A stretch of DNA of 64,000 nt, taken from the NCBI GenBank assembly GCA_022410635.1, contig JAJVDF010000162.1:1646140-1710139 (forward strand). Reading direction: 5' to 3'. Origin of the DNA: Tretioscincus oriximinensis. Its lineage: Eukaryota > Chordata > Lepidosauria > Squamata > Gymnophthalmidae. Made by a program: the position numbers and the translations under genes. This document shows, piece by piece, positions 10,729 through 20,719 of the stretch. Below the pieces are notes generated by a model, which was not told the origin of the DNA, made no database searches, and worked only from the letters and a program-made list of their open reading frames with translations. Numbering within the stretch: the first letter of the stretch is position 1; each line of letters opens with the position of its first letter.

Positions 10729-11307
10729 TAGGCTGACCGGATGCCACCTTTTTATTTTTGGGGGGAGAAACCTGGTTTTGGAGTGTCTACCCCGCCCTCC
10801 TAGGGGAGGGCACCATTTCCCTGGTTTTTGCTGAGGAAAGAAAAATAAAAAATAAAAANNNTTTTTTGAAAAAATATTTTTTATTATTTTTTTTGAAAAA
10901 AAATCACTGCAGCACCACTAGGGGGCCGTGGCATCTGAGATCAGCTCCTGAAGGCACCCTTCCCTCAGTAAAAATAAAAATTCTCCCACACTTCAAAACT
11001 TTCTCACACACTTCAATTTTTTTAAAAATTGCTGCACCACCACTAGGGGGTTCTGGCAACTGGGGCCAGCTTCTGAAGGCACCTTCCCCTCTGTAAAAAA
11101 AATTAAAAAATTCTGATGTATTCCAAAAATTCTCAGTTTAAAAATTCTTGCACACTTAAAAAAAATTCTCACATGCTTCACTGATTTCTCGAGCAGGAAT
11201 TTTGGAAGGGAATGCATGTTGGTGGTTAATTTGCATATTTACAAATATGCAAATTAGCATTAATATTAATTCCCCCAGTTTGGGTCTCAGAAAATCTGGT
11301 CAGTCTA
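10729..11307. mobile_element. Palindromic element T, long form
   Basis: Termini are TAGGCTGACCGGATGCC and CTGGTCAGTCTA. Flanks CGTTAGAA and TGCTAGAA agree at 6 of 8 positions. The interior has two copies of a cassette of about 110-120 bp ('gcaccactagggggccgtgg' and 'caccaccactagggggttct'), each followed by TTCTC.CACACTTC repeats. No coding sequence. Confidence 0.8.
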
Positions 11308-11367
11308 TGCTAGAAGCCATTAGTGTTTTTGCTTTGCAATTCACTTGAAGATGTTTGTAAACTGCAT

Positions 11368-11477
11368 ATTTTGCTTTCCTCTGTTCGGACTGCCCAGGTG
11401 CATCTGGTGGGCCTCTGTGTGACACAGAATGCTGGACTTGATGGGCTGTGGCCTGATCCAGTGTGGCTCTTCTTATG
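11368..11477 (+). mobile_element. CR1 LINE 3' fragment
   Basis: 'tttgctttcctctgttcgga', 'gtgtgacacagaatgctgga' and 'gatccagtgtggctcttct' match the CR1 end at 40740-40860, truncated just before the terminal repeat. Confidence 0.85.
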
Positions 11478-11704
11478 GAAGAGATTTCTGATGCCTGTTT
11501 ATTTCTTGGACTATGCTTTGCTTTGCAGTAAATACAATGGTTTTTACAGCTTTTGAAGTTCTCATCATTGGGACTCAGAAGGTTTGTTTCGTCCAGGCTA
11601 CCCACAGTTTTGTAGGTTATCAAGGGTCAAGAGACCAAAATGTAAAGGGTGACAAGGGGTCATCAGTAAGTCAGACCCAAAGTGAAAGAACTATAAAAGC
11701 AGCA

Positions 11705-12037
11705 CCAAGATAATAAAACTTTTAATTGTCAATGACCACATATTGTATAATACAACACCTACCAAAGAGTCCAACATGCTGAGATATATTTCCAGACACC
11801 AATGACAGGACTCAGAACTTTGGCAACCTCCAGAGACCAGAAACAGGGTTTGGAATTTTGGCAGCCTCAAGAGAGGAAGAGAGAAAAATAAGAAGGAAAG
11901 CACAAGAAGAAAAGACAGAAGGGAGAAAGAAAGCGTGAAAGTAAAAGAGGGATGGGAGGGTGCAAGGGAGGGAGCAAGGGGGAGGAGGGGCTGGAGCGTG
12001 TTGTTTTACCATAATGCAACGGGCNAATACTGCTAGA
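11705..12037 (+). mobile_element. Non-autonomous Helitron
   Basis: The conserved block ('caatgacaggactcagaa', 'ggcaacctccagagacc') is followed by a purine tract (complement of the tract in other copies), then 'ataatgcaacgggc' and the end GCTAG. Orientation is opposite to 1908-2245. The 5' end is degraded. Confidence 0.6.
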
Positions 12038-12261
12038 ACACAACATATAAGGGGATAAGAATAAAAATTCACTCTGGAGAAGGTAGAACGCTTAGGTATT
12101 GTGTATATTGGTCATTATTGGCCATTGCAAGTTTTATTATGTCGATTCTGCTTCTGTGCCTTTTTCACTTTGGGTTTGTTTTGTTTCTTTTTTTTTTTTA
12201 GTCTTCTTTTATTTGGGATTTTGCAGTTTGATTGAAGGGATAAGGAAGTGAGCGCCAGGAC

Positions 12262-12690
12262 GNTTCCAGACTACCCTGCGTTACATTTCCAGGTACTAAC
12301 AATGGATAAATATTTGAAGGAATGCCTCTTCTCATACCTACCTGCCCTCACCCTAACATCTTCTGATGGGGCCCTCCTGATAGTCCCACATTCTTCACTC
12401 ATCAAAGGGATGTGGACACATGGGAGGGCCTTCTCTGTGACAGCCCCAGGTTGTGGAATTCTCTCCCCTTTAAAGTGCATTAGGCATCAATGATAGATAC
12501 ATTCAGACACCTGGTGAAGACACACCACTTGGCCCTGATTTTCTCCTGAGCCAAAAATTCCCCTCTCTTTGAAGACACTGCTCTTATTTTTAATTGCCAG
12601 TTTTATGGNTTTTTTTTATTGTGATCCACCCTGAGATGTTTGGGTATGGGGCGGAATATAAATGTAGCAAAATAAAATAAAGAATAATAA
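12262..12690 (+). mobile_element. L2-like LINE 3' end
   Basis: A decayed frame reads YLKECLFSYLPA, then GRAFSVTAPG, the conserved C-terminal block of L2/CR1-group reverse transcriptases (RAFSVxAPxLWNSLP). The 3' end is 'gatccaccctgagatgtttg' with (AATAA)n. Confidence 0.75.
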
Positions 12691-12754
12691 ATAAGGAGCC
12701 CGTTTGATGACAACAACTTGGCACTCTGGAGAGGGAGAGATGCCCTCAAAGATA

Positions 12755-13020
12755 TAATGAAGGAGGGGAAGAGAATTTTTATACCACGCTTTTCTTACCC
12801 GAAAGGATTCAAAGTGGGTTACAAGCTTATTTTTCACCCAAAGGCTTACATTCTGTGATGGTTCCCATTTATCTAATTGCAATGTATTGCTTTTGAATAG
12901 CTGTGCTGGCTAGAGCTGAGGCCAGTAGAGGGTGGTCATCCTTCTCCACAGCTGATACAGAACTTTGAATTCAGCATCTTTGTTGAAACCCAGGGCTCTT
13001 AACCGCTGTACATCAAGGTA
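12755..13020 (-). mobile_element. SINE, family C
   Basis: An antisense copy with 'tttttataccacgcttttct', 'aggcttacattctgtg', 'gaggccagtagaggg' and 'cttaaccgctgtacatca'. Confidence 0.75.
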
Positions 13021-13102
13021 TGTATGTAAGAAGGTACATCATACATGCCTGTTAGGAGGGATTCCATATTCTGGGGGGGAGGTCACCGAGATGGCTCTAT
13101 GA

Positions 13103-13318
13103 TAGGCTGACCAGATGACCCCTTTTGGGTGTGTGTTTTGAAAACCCATTTTTGGGGTGCCTCCCAGTTTTTTCTGAGGAATTTCTTTTCAAAAAATTTT
13201 TTTTTCATTTTTTTTCATTTTTTTTCAATTTTTCAATTTTTTTTTCCTCAGAGAAAACCGGCAGGCACCCCAAAAACGGGTTTTCAACCACCCCCACAGC
13301 GGTCATATGGTCAGTCTA
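13103..13318. mobile_element. Palindromic element T
   Basis: Starts TAGGCTGACCAGATGACCCC and ends GGTCATATGGTCAGTCTA. Flanks CTCTATGA (13095-13102) and CTCTATCA (13319-13326) agree at 7 of 8 positions. The two arms pair almost throughout around a T-rich loop. Confidence 0.88.
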
Positions 13319-13329
13319 CTCTATCATAT

Positions 13330-13810
13330 GTTCCCATCTCTTGATACACAGTCAAGAAGGCTTTGCCAACATACAAAAGAGGGGGAAAAGCACCATATGG
13401 TCAAAGGGCAATAGTGTAATTACAACTAGTAATATAAGGTGCACCAAGTATTCAAAATGCAAAAACATGAATTCAAGGTGTCTTTTCTCTGTAACTAAGA
13501 GATTTCGGCGGGACACTTCCTTAGATCCCAATAGAACTGAAAAGATCCCTCCAAAAAAGTGAACAAAAAGAAAAATTATCTAAAGGTGTATTTACAAAGT
13601 ATAGAAAAATATTGTGAGCAATTTATGTTTTTGCATTTTGAGTACTTGGTATACCTTTAAATTACTTATACTTATATGAGTTGCAATTGTCTTTTAGCTG
13701 TATGGTGCCTCCTTGTTTAAAGAAGACTTTACTAGCATGTCCTAAGGCAGTTAATGAATTTTTTTCTGATCCCATTGTGAAGTACACACACACACACAAG
13801 TTTTTGAATA
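13330..13810. other. Unique intronic sequence
   Basis: No gene or repeat was recognised apart from a short ACACAC run near 13785. The forward open frame over 13125-13562 begins inside a palindromic element and is spurious. Confidence 0.4.
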
Positions 13811-13815
13811 TGGTT

Positions 13816-14003
13816 TGATTTACCTGGTTTAATCTACTTTAGTAGAAGTGGATTAGCGTCATCTGTTTTAACCTCTGTTTACACAGGTTCTGCAGTCTGT
13901 TTTAGGTCCTAAAATAGATTTCTGATCCTGTGCAAACAAGACCTAAGACAGATCAAACTAATCTGCTTCTACTAAAGTGGATTAAATCAGGTAAATGCAA
14001 ATC
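13816..14003. repeat. Foldback palindrome (family S)
   Basis: The left arm 'atttacctggtttaatctac' plus 'tttagtagaag' is repeated inverted at the right as 'cttctactaaa' plus 'gtggattaaatcaggtaaat'. Pairing continues inward past 'gtctgttttaggtc' / 'gacctaagacaga'. No flanking duplication is evident. Confidence 0.7.
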
Positions 14004-14205
14004 AGACAGACCCCAGTTTATGTCAACCAAAGAACTGAGCCCCAGTGCAGAGTCTTCTGGCTTTCTTCATAAGCTTTACATCCAGTCACAAATAATTCCA
14101 AAGGGAAATGGGTAACACATTTCGCTCAGCAGGTGATAAAGTACTGAGCGAAATCCATGTACGTGTGAACCAAACCTGAGGAGCTGAGAAATATTGTTTC
14201 CTTAC

Positions 14206-14236
14206 CTCACCTCTTGGCCAATGAGTTCTGTCGGTA
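14206..14236 (-). CDS. MYT1: MYT1 31-bp micro-exon
   Basis: The minus strand shows a long pyrimidine tract ending TTCCTTCCAG, then 31 bases, then the donor GTAAGG. Read in phase 1 from the previous exon it gives V-PTELIGQEV plus AG, and AG joined to the next exon's first C makes Ser. The insert between the RTRSK motif and the first CPTPGC finger is 11 residues, the same length as in the mammalian MYT1 sequence I know, with a shared P-x-E core; MYT1L also has V-P-x-E here. The exon is a linker with no domain of its own. A second donor-like site (GTGAGG) lies 5 bases upstream inside the exon; only the GTAAGG donor keeps frame. Alone the exon would be invisible. Its support comes from its neighbours. 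Confidence 0.8.
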
Positions 14237-14599
14237 CTGGAAGGAAAGAGAAGGGAAGGAAGAAAAAGAAAAAAGAGAAAATAGTTAATAAAACAAAGTA
14301 TCTCTTCCCTAGGAATTTCTGGAAATTGAAACATATAAACAGAGCTTGGAAANATTCTTTTCTGATAGCAAATTCTATTATTATTAGCTAGTTCTACGAT
14401 GGTGCAATGGATTATGGGTAATAAATCCTCAGAATAGAGCTTCATGCAAAAAAGGGTATCTATGTTTTTTAAAATTCTTTTTTTTGGCTGCATCAATTTG
14501 GCTCACCAAATTTTATATAAACTGTCAGGAATTTGGTTTTAGAATGGAATTACTGGTAAATCCAATTACCAGGAAAAACAGTTGTTGCAGCATTACGTG

Positions 14600-15080
14600 C
14601 TATATGGGTATTGCACCAAGATTATAACGTGTGGATAATTTTGGTGAGAAATTGTGATTGTGTTTCTCTGTGAATTACTTTTTAGGCATTGCTAAGCTGG
14701 AAAGACAACCTAGATAAGGAAATTTGGTCACTTGCTGGAGTGACAGTTGATGTCCATATCGTCATACTTTGTATACATAATTGGTAATACGTGTCATGAT
14801 TATTTTTTTTATTTTGAATGATCTACAATTGCAATAATTAAAGGCACATTAATGGTGGATAAATCAATAAAATAATGTGCTCTCAACATAACTCAGCATT
14901 CTCAAGATGGCAGGATGAGAAGCGATGGGATTGGATATAGAAAGCAAACTATCCAATAGCGTTTGGGAGGAGGGACAACTGGATGTCCACCTGACAACTA
15001 GCAAACAAAATGGCTGACAGGAAAATGTGCTACGTGCACAGAAGATCTTGTTTGTTAGAACATAAAAACATGGAATATAC
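14600..15080 (+). repeat. Unclassified dispersed repeat Q
   Basis: Shares ordered blocks with 3565-3830 and adds 'aaaatggctgacaggaaaat', also found inverted at about 61.9 kb. Noncoding. Confidence 0.55.
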
Positions 15081-15099
15081 TGTAACGGGATCAACAAAA

Positions 15100-15720
15100 C
15101 CAAGTATAATCAATGATCAGGAAGTCCCTGAATAAAAACTCTATCTTTGAATTGAAGAGCATTCTTTAAATGAAAAGGGCCTTTCAATCTTCAGAATTCC
15201 GTCTGACGATTTTTAATGATTTTCAAGAAAGGAAGATCTACATAAAATTACTTTCTTTTGAAGTATAATCATTTTCTTCTTTACAATTAATTCACTGACC
15301 CCCTTCCTTGCTCCATCTCCTTTATATGTTTGGCCCAAAATATTGCTTTATCTCTCTTTTAGCTGCTCTACTGACTCCTCCACATCAATTGTTTTCTTTT
15401 TAATCTTCAGTCTGCGATCAGAAGTCCACCTTCTATTTCTTGTAAAAAAAATCTATTAAAAATTGCTAGTTTATAACAAATTTATCCAATTATCCCTGAT
15501 CTAAAGAGTTAGTTTGTCTATTTCAACTGCATCCACCTGTTTAATGAGACAGTCCTCTGTCACAGGAAGAACATGCTGGATAACTCAATCATGGCTAGTT
15601 TAGGTTGGACTAATGTGTACCTGCAATTTTGGACTTTTTGCTAATGGATCAACATGGCTACTAATAATGTTTGTGTGACTAGTATAGCTCTTCAGAACTG
15701 AGGACCAAATCACATGAGAG
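15100..15720. other. Unique intronic sequence
   Basis: AT-rich, with no exon or repeat recognised. Confidence 0.4.
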
Positions 15721-15724
15721 TTTC

Positions 15725-16140
15725 ATATGCACAGGCTGCATATTTGCTACCAAGCCCAATTCAACGTGTTGATATTAGCATTCAATATCAATAACCCTAA
15801 AAGCCCTGGCAATGCAATAAGACCTGAAGGAGACGGTCTTCTGGTTGTTCCTCCTCTTTCAGAGATGCAAGGGATAGGAATACATTGGAGAGCCTTCTCT
15901 GTGGTGGCCCCCACACTCTGGGATAATCTCTCTCTGGAGACTCACCAGTTGCCAACACCTTAAATATTCCGGTGCCTTGTAAAAACGTATGTTCTGCATT
16001 CTACTAGGGTAGATGGGTGAGTTGGAGGGAAGGAGGGCACGGTTTCTTTTTAAACATTGTACTAATGTGTATTATTTATTAATCTTCTGTCATGTGCCCT
16101 GGGACCTATGGGGAAGGGCGGGATATATATAAATAATAAC
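15725..16140 (+). mobile_element. L2-like LINE 3' end
   Basis: The frame at 15800-15960 encodes LLVVPPLSEMQGIG and RAFSVVAPTLWDNLSLETHQ, the L2-group C-terminus. The 3' end is 'tgccctgggacctatgggga' and 'gggatatatataaataat'. Confidence 0.85.
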
Positions 16141-16210
16141 TATGCTGTGGACTAAGTGATTCTATGTACGTGAACTAGGCAGGTGCTAGTATATCACTTT
16201 ACATTCAAAT

Positions 16211-16551
16211 TAGGCCGACCAGATTTTTTGAGGTCTAAATTCATGAATATGCAAACCACCCACCAACATGCATGCCATTCTGAAATCCCGGCCCAAGAAA
16301 TCCAGAATTTTTTGAAGTACGTGAGAAATTTTCAAAGTGTGCAAGAAATTTGCACTTTTTTATTCTTTACTGAGGAAAGGTTGCCTTCAGGAGCTGCTTC
16401 CTGTTGCCAGAACCCCCTAGTGGTAGAGCAGTGAATTTTTTAAATTTTGTTTTCCTCAGCAAAAATGGGGAAATCGCCCCCCCCAGGGAGGGCGGGATAG
16501 ACACTCCAAAACCGGGTTCCCCCCCAAAAAAGGGGTAATCTGCTCAATCTA
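16211..16551. mobile_element. Palindromic element T, long-form derivative
   Basis: Ends TAGGCCGACCAG and CTGCTCAATCTA. It contains one 'ccccctagtggtagagcag' cassette inverted relative to 10729. Flanks ATTCAAAT and ATTCAGCT agree at 6 of 8. Confidence 0.75.
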
Positions 16552-16635
16552 ATTCAGCTGGTTTCTGATTCAATTCCCAGTAATTCTCTGGATGAAAGCA
16601 ATAGCAAGCCTCTTTTGTGTGGTTGCCAAGTAAAC

Positions 16636-16845
16636 TAGGCTGACCAGGTGACCCCTTTTTTGGGGGTGTGGTGGGTGGAAACCCAGTTTTGGGGTGCATC
16701 CTGGTTTTTGCTGAGGACATTTTTTTTCAAAAAAAGTTTTTTTTTTCTCAAAAAGTTTTAGTTTTTTTTTCCATCAGCAAAAACCGGGCGGCACCCCACA
16801 ACTGGGTTTTCACCCCCCCAAAAAAGGGGGCACCTGGTCAGCCTA
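16636..16845. mobile_element. Palindromic element T, short form
   Basis: Ends TAGGCTGACCAGGTGACCCC and CACCTGGTCAGCCTA. Flanks AAGTAAAC (16628-16635) and AAGTAAAT (16846-16853) agree at 7 of 8. Near-perfect hairpin of about 210 bp. Confidence 0.9.
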
Positions 16846-16859
16846 AAGTAAATTATAGA

Positions 16860-17760
16860 TACCCATGCAGTTATCAAGAGCTGAGCTTGACTCAAGGGTA
16901 TCTTTACCTTAAGTGATTGTATACGTTACAGAGTAACAGTTGGCGCAGGGAGGGATATATTCGTATCACACTTATGCCACATAATACCCTGTAATTATAT
17001 CCTCAATGACTGGCTGTTGAGGAAATCTACGTGTTTGAGTTAACTTGCAATTATAGGGAATTTTGCTGAGCATTTGATGCCTGAAAGGTAAGAAATAGGC
17101 TCGAATGAAGAGGCTGAATAGGGATCGTCAAAGCATTGCATGTAGAATTCCCTGAGAAACTGTGCTTTCCTAGGTGTTAGGATGGGGCTGATTTCATTCC
17201 AAAACAAAATCTAAGGGTATCCTGAACAGCAAAACATTCATTCTTGAGCTGAACTAAGACTTAAATCCTGTCATGGGTTTTTTCATGCTCCAGTAGAATG
17301 ATTATGGGGGATTTCACACATATGGCTGCAAATATCCACCAATAAAGCCCCATTATTACTTTTTCCCCAGCTAATGCTTTCATGCAGGTTTCGTAGTGTG
17401 ATGTCCAGTCTTTAAACTACAACTACACTGTCTACACATTCCATGTGAGAACCACAAAATCTCCACCTCTGCCTTACGATTCTTTGCTAACTCTTCAGTG
17501 AGAGAAGAAGCTACACGACATCGACCAGATGCTTAATCTTGTTGAATTTGTACAGGGAAAATCATTTATGATGAATGGAAAGATGCCTAGTAATCTCCCA
17601 GAATTTGGGGAAGTTTAAAGTGAAATTTCCCCTTTGAATTTGGGTGGCTCTCAATATGCTGGAGCCAAAAAGTGGAGCCAACAGACAACTGGATTAGGGA
17701 CAAAAATCACAAGCTAATCACAATAGGGCTAATCACAAGCTACGATTTATGCCGTTCTAT
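16860..17760. other. Unique intronic sequence
   Basis: No exon, RNA gene or recognised repeat. Composition is AT-rich. Confidence 0.4.
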
Positions 17761-17763
17761 ATG

Positions 17764-18090
17764 GGCCAGTTTGGTGTAATGCTTAGAGTGTTGGGCTGCA
17801 GCCACACATCACTTACTTATTATGCTATATTCCACAATAAAGCATGGATATTCTAGACTAAACCAGTCCACATAATGCTTTATTGTGGAATTTTGTGGAA
17901 TAATTTGCCATAGTAGTGGATTAAAAGTGTTATGTGGATGCAGCCTTAGACTCTTATATTATCCCAGTTAGATTCCACACTCCTCCATGAAGCCATCTTG
18001 AGTCAGTTACAGTTTTTTAGAACTCTCTTAGCCCCACCTACTTCACGGGGTGTCTGTTGTGGGGAAAGGGGTTTTATAAATAAATGTTGT
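17764..18090 (+). mobile_element. SINE A interrupted by a hairpin element
   Basis: The head 'gccagtttggtgtaatgctt' and the body 'tagattccacactcctccat' are separated by about 150 foreign bases (about 17797-17946). The tail is 'ttataaataaatgttgtt'. Confidence 0.75.
17797..17946. mobile_element. Hairpin insertion inside SINE A
   Basis: Contains a perfect 16-bp inverted repeat, TTCCACAATAAAGCAT at 17830-17845 and its complement at 17875-17890. TGCAGCC occurs at both edges, possibly a 7-bp duplication. Class unknown. Confidence 0.6.
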
Positions 18091-18097
18091 TATTATT

Positions 18098-18228
18098 AAA
18101 ATATAGTGCCTGCCATAGGGGCTGTCTACACTGTGTATACTCCATCCCATCCCTGCACCAAAGACAAATTCCTTGTGTGTCCAATCACACTTGGCCAATA
18201 AAGAATTCTATTCTATTCTATTCTTATA
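18098..18228 (+). mobile_element. CR1/L3 tail with ATTCT microsatellite
   Basis: 'ccttgtgtgtccaatcacac' then 'ttggccaataaagaattc' and repeats of TATTC. This is the tail type of snake/squamate L3-like CR1 elements that seed such microsatellites. Confidence 0.7.
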
Positions 18229-18299
18229 AACACCTTTCAAAACAAAGAACTTCAACAAGGAAGTTATTAAAATGCCATTCTTATTGATTGTTAACATTT

Positions 18300-18515
18300 A
18301 TTTACAACACCCTTTTCACCAAAAGGCATCTCACATAGTTTTTGTTGCTTACTCCACAACAGACACCCTGTGAAGTAGGCAGGGATGAGAGAGTTTCTAA
18401 AGTACTGTGACTGGCCCCAGGTCATCTAGCTGGCTTCGCAGAGGAGTGTGGACTCGAACAGGGAGACTACCAGATAAGAGTCCAACACACTAACCACTAC
18501 CCCAAACTGGCTTTC
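18300..18515 (-). mobile_element. tRNA-derived SINE, family A
   Basis: An antisense copy: 'cacaacagacaccctgtgaa', 'gtcatctagctggcttcgc', 'actaaccactaccccaaact'. Confidence 0.8.
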
Positions 18516-18639
18516 TAGATTGTAGTTTCATGTTTAAATAATATGAAATATTCGTAATTACAACTTTTTCCAAATAAAACTAAAAATAAGTTATAAAAAA
18601 CACTAGATTTTTGTTAAAATGTAGCAAACAGTTTTTATT

Positions 18640-19040
18640 TATTTCTATTCCTATACTGCCTTATGCCCAAAGGCCTCATGATAGTTAACATTAAAAACAA
18701 GACAACTTATTAAAACAATGCCCGCCAGTAGGGAAGGGAGAGCTGTTTTTCCGATCAAAGACGAGGTTAAAGAGGTGCTTTTTCAGGAGTCTTCTGAATT
18801 CATACAGGGCGGGTGGATTGACGCACCTCAAGAGGGAGACTATTCCATAGTTTTGGGGTGACCAAGGAAAAGGCCTGTCCTGTGTTGCTCCCAAGAGTGC
18901 TGGTACAACCAGGAGGGCCTCACCTGCGGACCTTAAGACTTCTTATGGGAGAAGGCGTTACTTTAGATATTTGTGCCCCAAATTATTCAGGGCTTTATAG
19001 ATTAAAAATACCTTGAATTGGGCTCGGATAACCCGTTTAT
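18640..19040 (-). mobile_element. L2-like LINE 3' end
   Basis: Antisense: tail 'tttatttatttctattccta' and 'gcccaaaggcctcatgat', then a decayed frame including SLLRCVNPPALYEFRRLLKK and 'accttgaattgggctc'. Confidence 0.75.
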
Positions 19041-19188
19041 TAAAAGCTTTATTGAAACCAAATAATATTAAAAAAGTCCTACTATAAAATCTGGACTCAG
19101 TCTAGTTTTAGTTTCAAAAACTTGATTTTTCCACATTAAGACTTCCAAAATCTGAATATTTATAAATATTCAATGAGGGGATAATTGA

Positions 19189-19425
19189 ACATAAGAACAT
19201 AAGAACATAAGAACATAAGAAGAGCCATACTGGATCAGGCCACAGCCCATCAAGTCCAGCATTCTGTCTCCCACAGAGGCCTACCAGATGCACCTGGGCA
19301 GTCCGAACAGAGGAAAGCAAAATATGCTCCTGTTCATGACTCCCTGCAAATGGTATTTCAGGAGTCCTGCCTGTTGCTCCATCCCAGAGGCAACATCCAG
19401 ACATCCATCCTAGTATCCATTTACA
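19189..19425 (-). mobile_element. Recent CR1 LINE 3' end
   Basis: Starts with four ACATAAGA units, then 'gccatactggatcaggccac' through 'catccatcctagtatccatt'. Closely similar to the copies at 9853 and 45808. Confidence 0.9.
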
Positions 19426-19439
19426 CATGTGTGATCCAT

Positions 19440-20087
19440 TGCACATGTGTGATCTCATGGGGCGGATTCAAAGTGATGTTGCTATTAATTTGGTAGAAAT
19501 CATGTGTTGGGATGTGGCCTAAGAATCTTCTACCTTAGCAGTTCATAGTATCACTTTATTAATCAACACCATTATTGTCATTATTGCTTTTTGCTAGCCG
19601 AAATGCATGCGCCATTTTTTTTTTTTTGCATATAAAGTCAACAAATAAATAGCAATCAAGGCTCAAATTAGCAAGTCGTTTGTCTTCAAACTCCTGCCAC
19701 AAGCCAACCTTATTTTCATTTGCAAAATTCACAGTTTCTGACTGTGTCTCTCAGATGTATGACTTCAAAGCCTCAGGCAGGGCACATCGTGATAAAAATG
19801 ATCAGAAGCCATCCAGATCTCTATGAAAGCTATGCAACAGTGCCGTTTTTTCAAGAAGGAAAAGAGGACGTGACAACAGACTGAAAAGATTCTGGTGTAC
19901 CTGTGAGTCGCTCTGTGAAACATCTCTTGGGAAAAACCTGAGGGATTTGAGTGTGAGCAGCATTTAACAACACACTCACGGAGACACGCATGAAAGGCAA
20001 GACGTTTGCCCTCAAAGACAAGGAGCGAAGTTGGATTTAACTGCCAGCATATACAATTCTACGTAGGGGAATTAAGGAATCGCTTAC
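19440..20087. promoter_or_regulatory. Unique intronic DNA next to initiator exon
   Basis: No repeat recognised from about 19560 to the exon. Its position directly after the first coding exon of a neural transcription factor makes conserved regulatory sequence plausible, but this cannot be judged without an alignment. Confidence 0.3.
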
Positions 20088-20142
20088 CTCTGATTGCCTT
20101 TGATCGCGTTCGTGTTCGCTTATCGTCATTCTCTAAACTCAT
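20088..20142 (-). CDS. MYT1: MYT1 initiator coding exon
   Basis: This 55-bp exon encodes MSLENDDKRTRTRSKAIR plus the first base of the next codon. The start closely matches the N-terminus I know for vertebrate MYT1 (MSLEN, then a basic RTRSK motif) and differs from the paralogue MYT1L, which starts MEVD. On the minus strand it is preceded by an acceptor (TTTGATTCCAG) and followed by the donor GTAAGC. The other two frames contain stops. The ATG is the first three bases of the exon, so transcription starts further right and at least one untranslated exon is missing here. MYT1 is a nuclear C2HC zinc-finger transcription factor of neural and neuroendocrine progenitors. The exon ends in phase 1 and joins the 31-bp exon at 14206-14236 to form a valine codon. 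Seen: splice sites and frame. Known: family N-terminus. Inferred: orthology. Confidence 0.87.
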
Positions 20143-20511
20143 CTGGAATCAAACAACAACAGAATTAGCATTTTATTTAATGGAAACAATTTGCAATCAG
20201 AGCTAATGTGCCTCTGGAAAGGCTACATTTAGATGAAAGCTGAGCATAGGTGCTTTATACTAATCCAGTTTAAAGGGTTCAGTATTCCATTCAGTCTGCA
20301 TGGGATTAGTGATCATATGGATCAGATTCTTACTAAGAGTCCTCGAATTCTTATTTGTGATAGACAACATTAATCAATACTGCATTAATCAGTACAAACC
20401 AGGACTGTGTTGAATCACATTGTAGCACCTTGTAGCATGCACTGCCTTGATTCTAATGCTGCCAAATGGTTCAGTTTGTTCAAACATGAATGTATCAACA
20501 TTCATGTGTCA

Positions 20512-20706
20512 ATTTCAGAGAAATAGCCATGTTAGTCTAATAGAAAGTCCAGCAAAGGAGCTAGTAGCACTTTGAGAGTAACTAGAGAAAAGTGGGTGGC
20601 ATCAGCTTTTGTAGACAAATCTACTTCTTCAGATGATTAGTCCCTCAGCATCTGGAGAAGTAGACTTGTCTATGAAAGCTTATGCCACCTACTTTTCTCT
20701 AGCGTG
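20512..20706. mobile_element. Foldback element, short complete form
   Basis: The left arm 'agagaaatagccatgttagt', 'tttgtagacaaatctacttc' and the right arm 'gaagtagacttgtctatgaa', 'acctacttttctcta' are inverted copies meeting near 20640. GTGTCAA occurs at both edges. Confidence 0.75.
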
Positions 20707-20719
20707 TCAACATGCAGTT

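Larger units (their letters stand above)
2518..14205 (-). other. MYT1 intron between micro-exon and finger exon
   Basis: This 11,688-bp phase-2 intron is defined by the donor at 14205-14204 and the acceptor next to 2517. Most of it is mobile DNA listed separately. Stretches without a recognised repeat are about 2520-3560, 5500-6310, 6600-7430, 8880-9440 and 13330-13810. No further exon with splice sites and MYT1-like sequence was found inside it. Confidence 0.75.
14237..20087 (-). other. MYT1 intron after initiator exon
   Basis: This 5,851-bp phase-1 intron is bounded by GTAAGC at the right and the pyrimidine-rich acceptor at the left. It holds L2, CR1, SINE and palindromic elements and three largely unique stretches (about 15100-15720, 16860-17760, 19440-20087). 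Confidence 0.75.
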
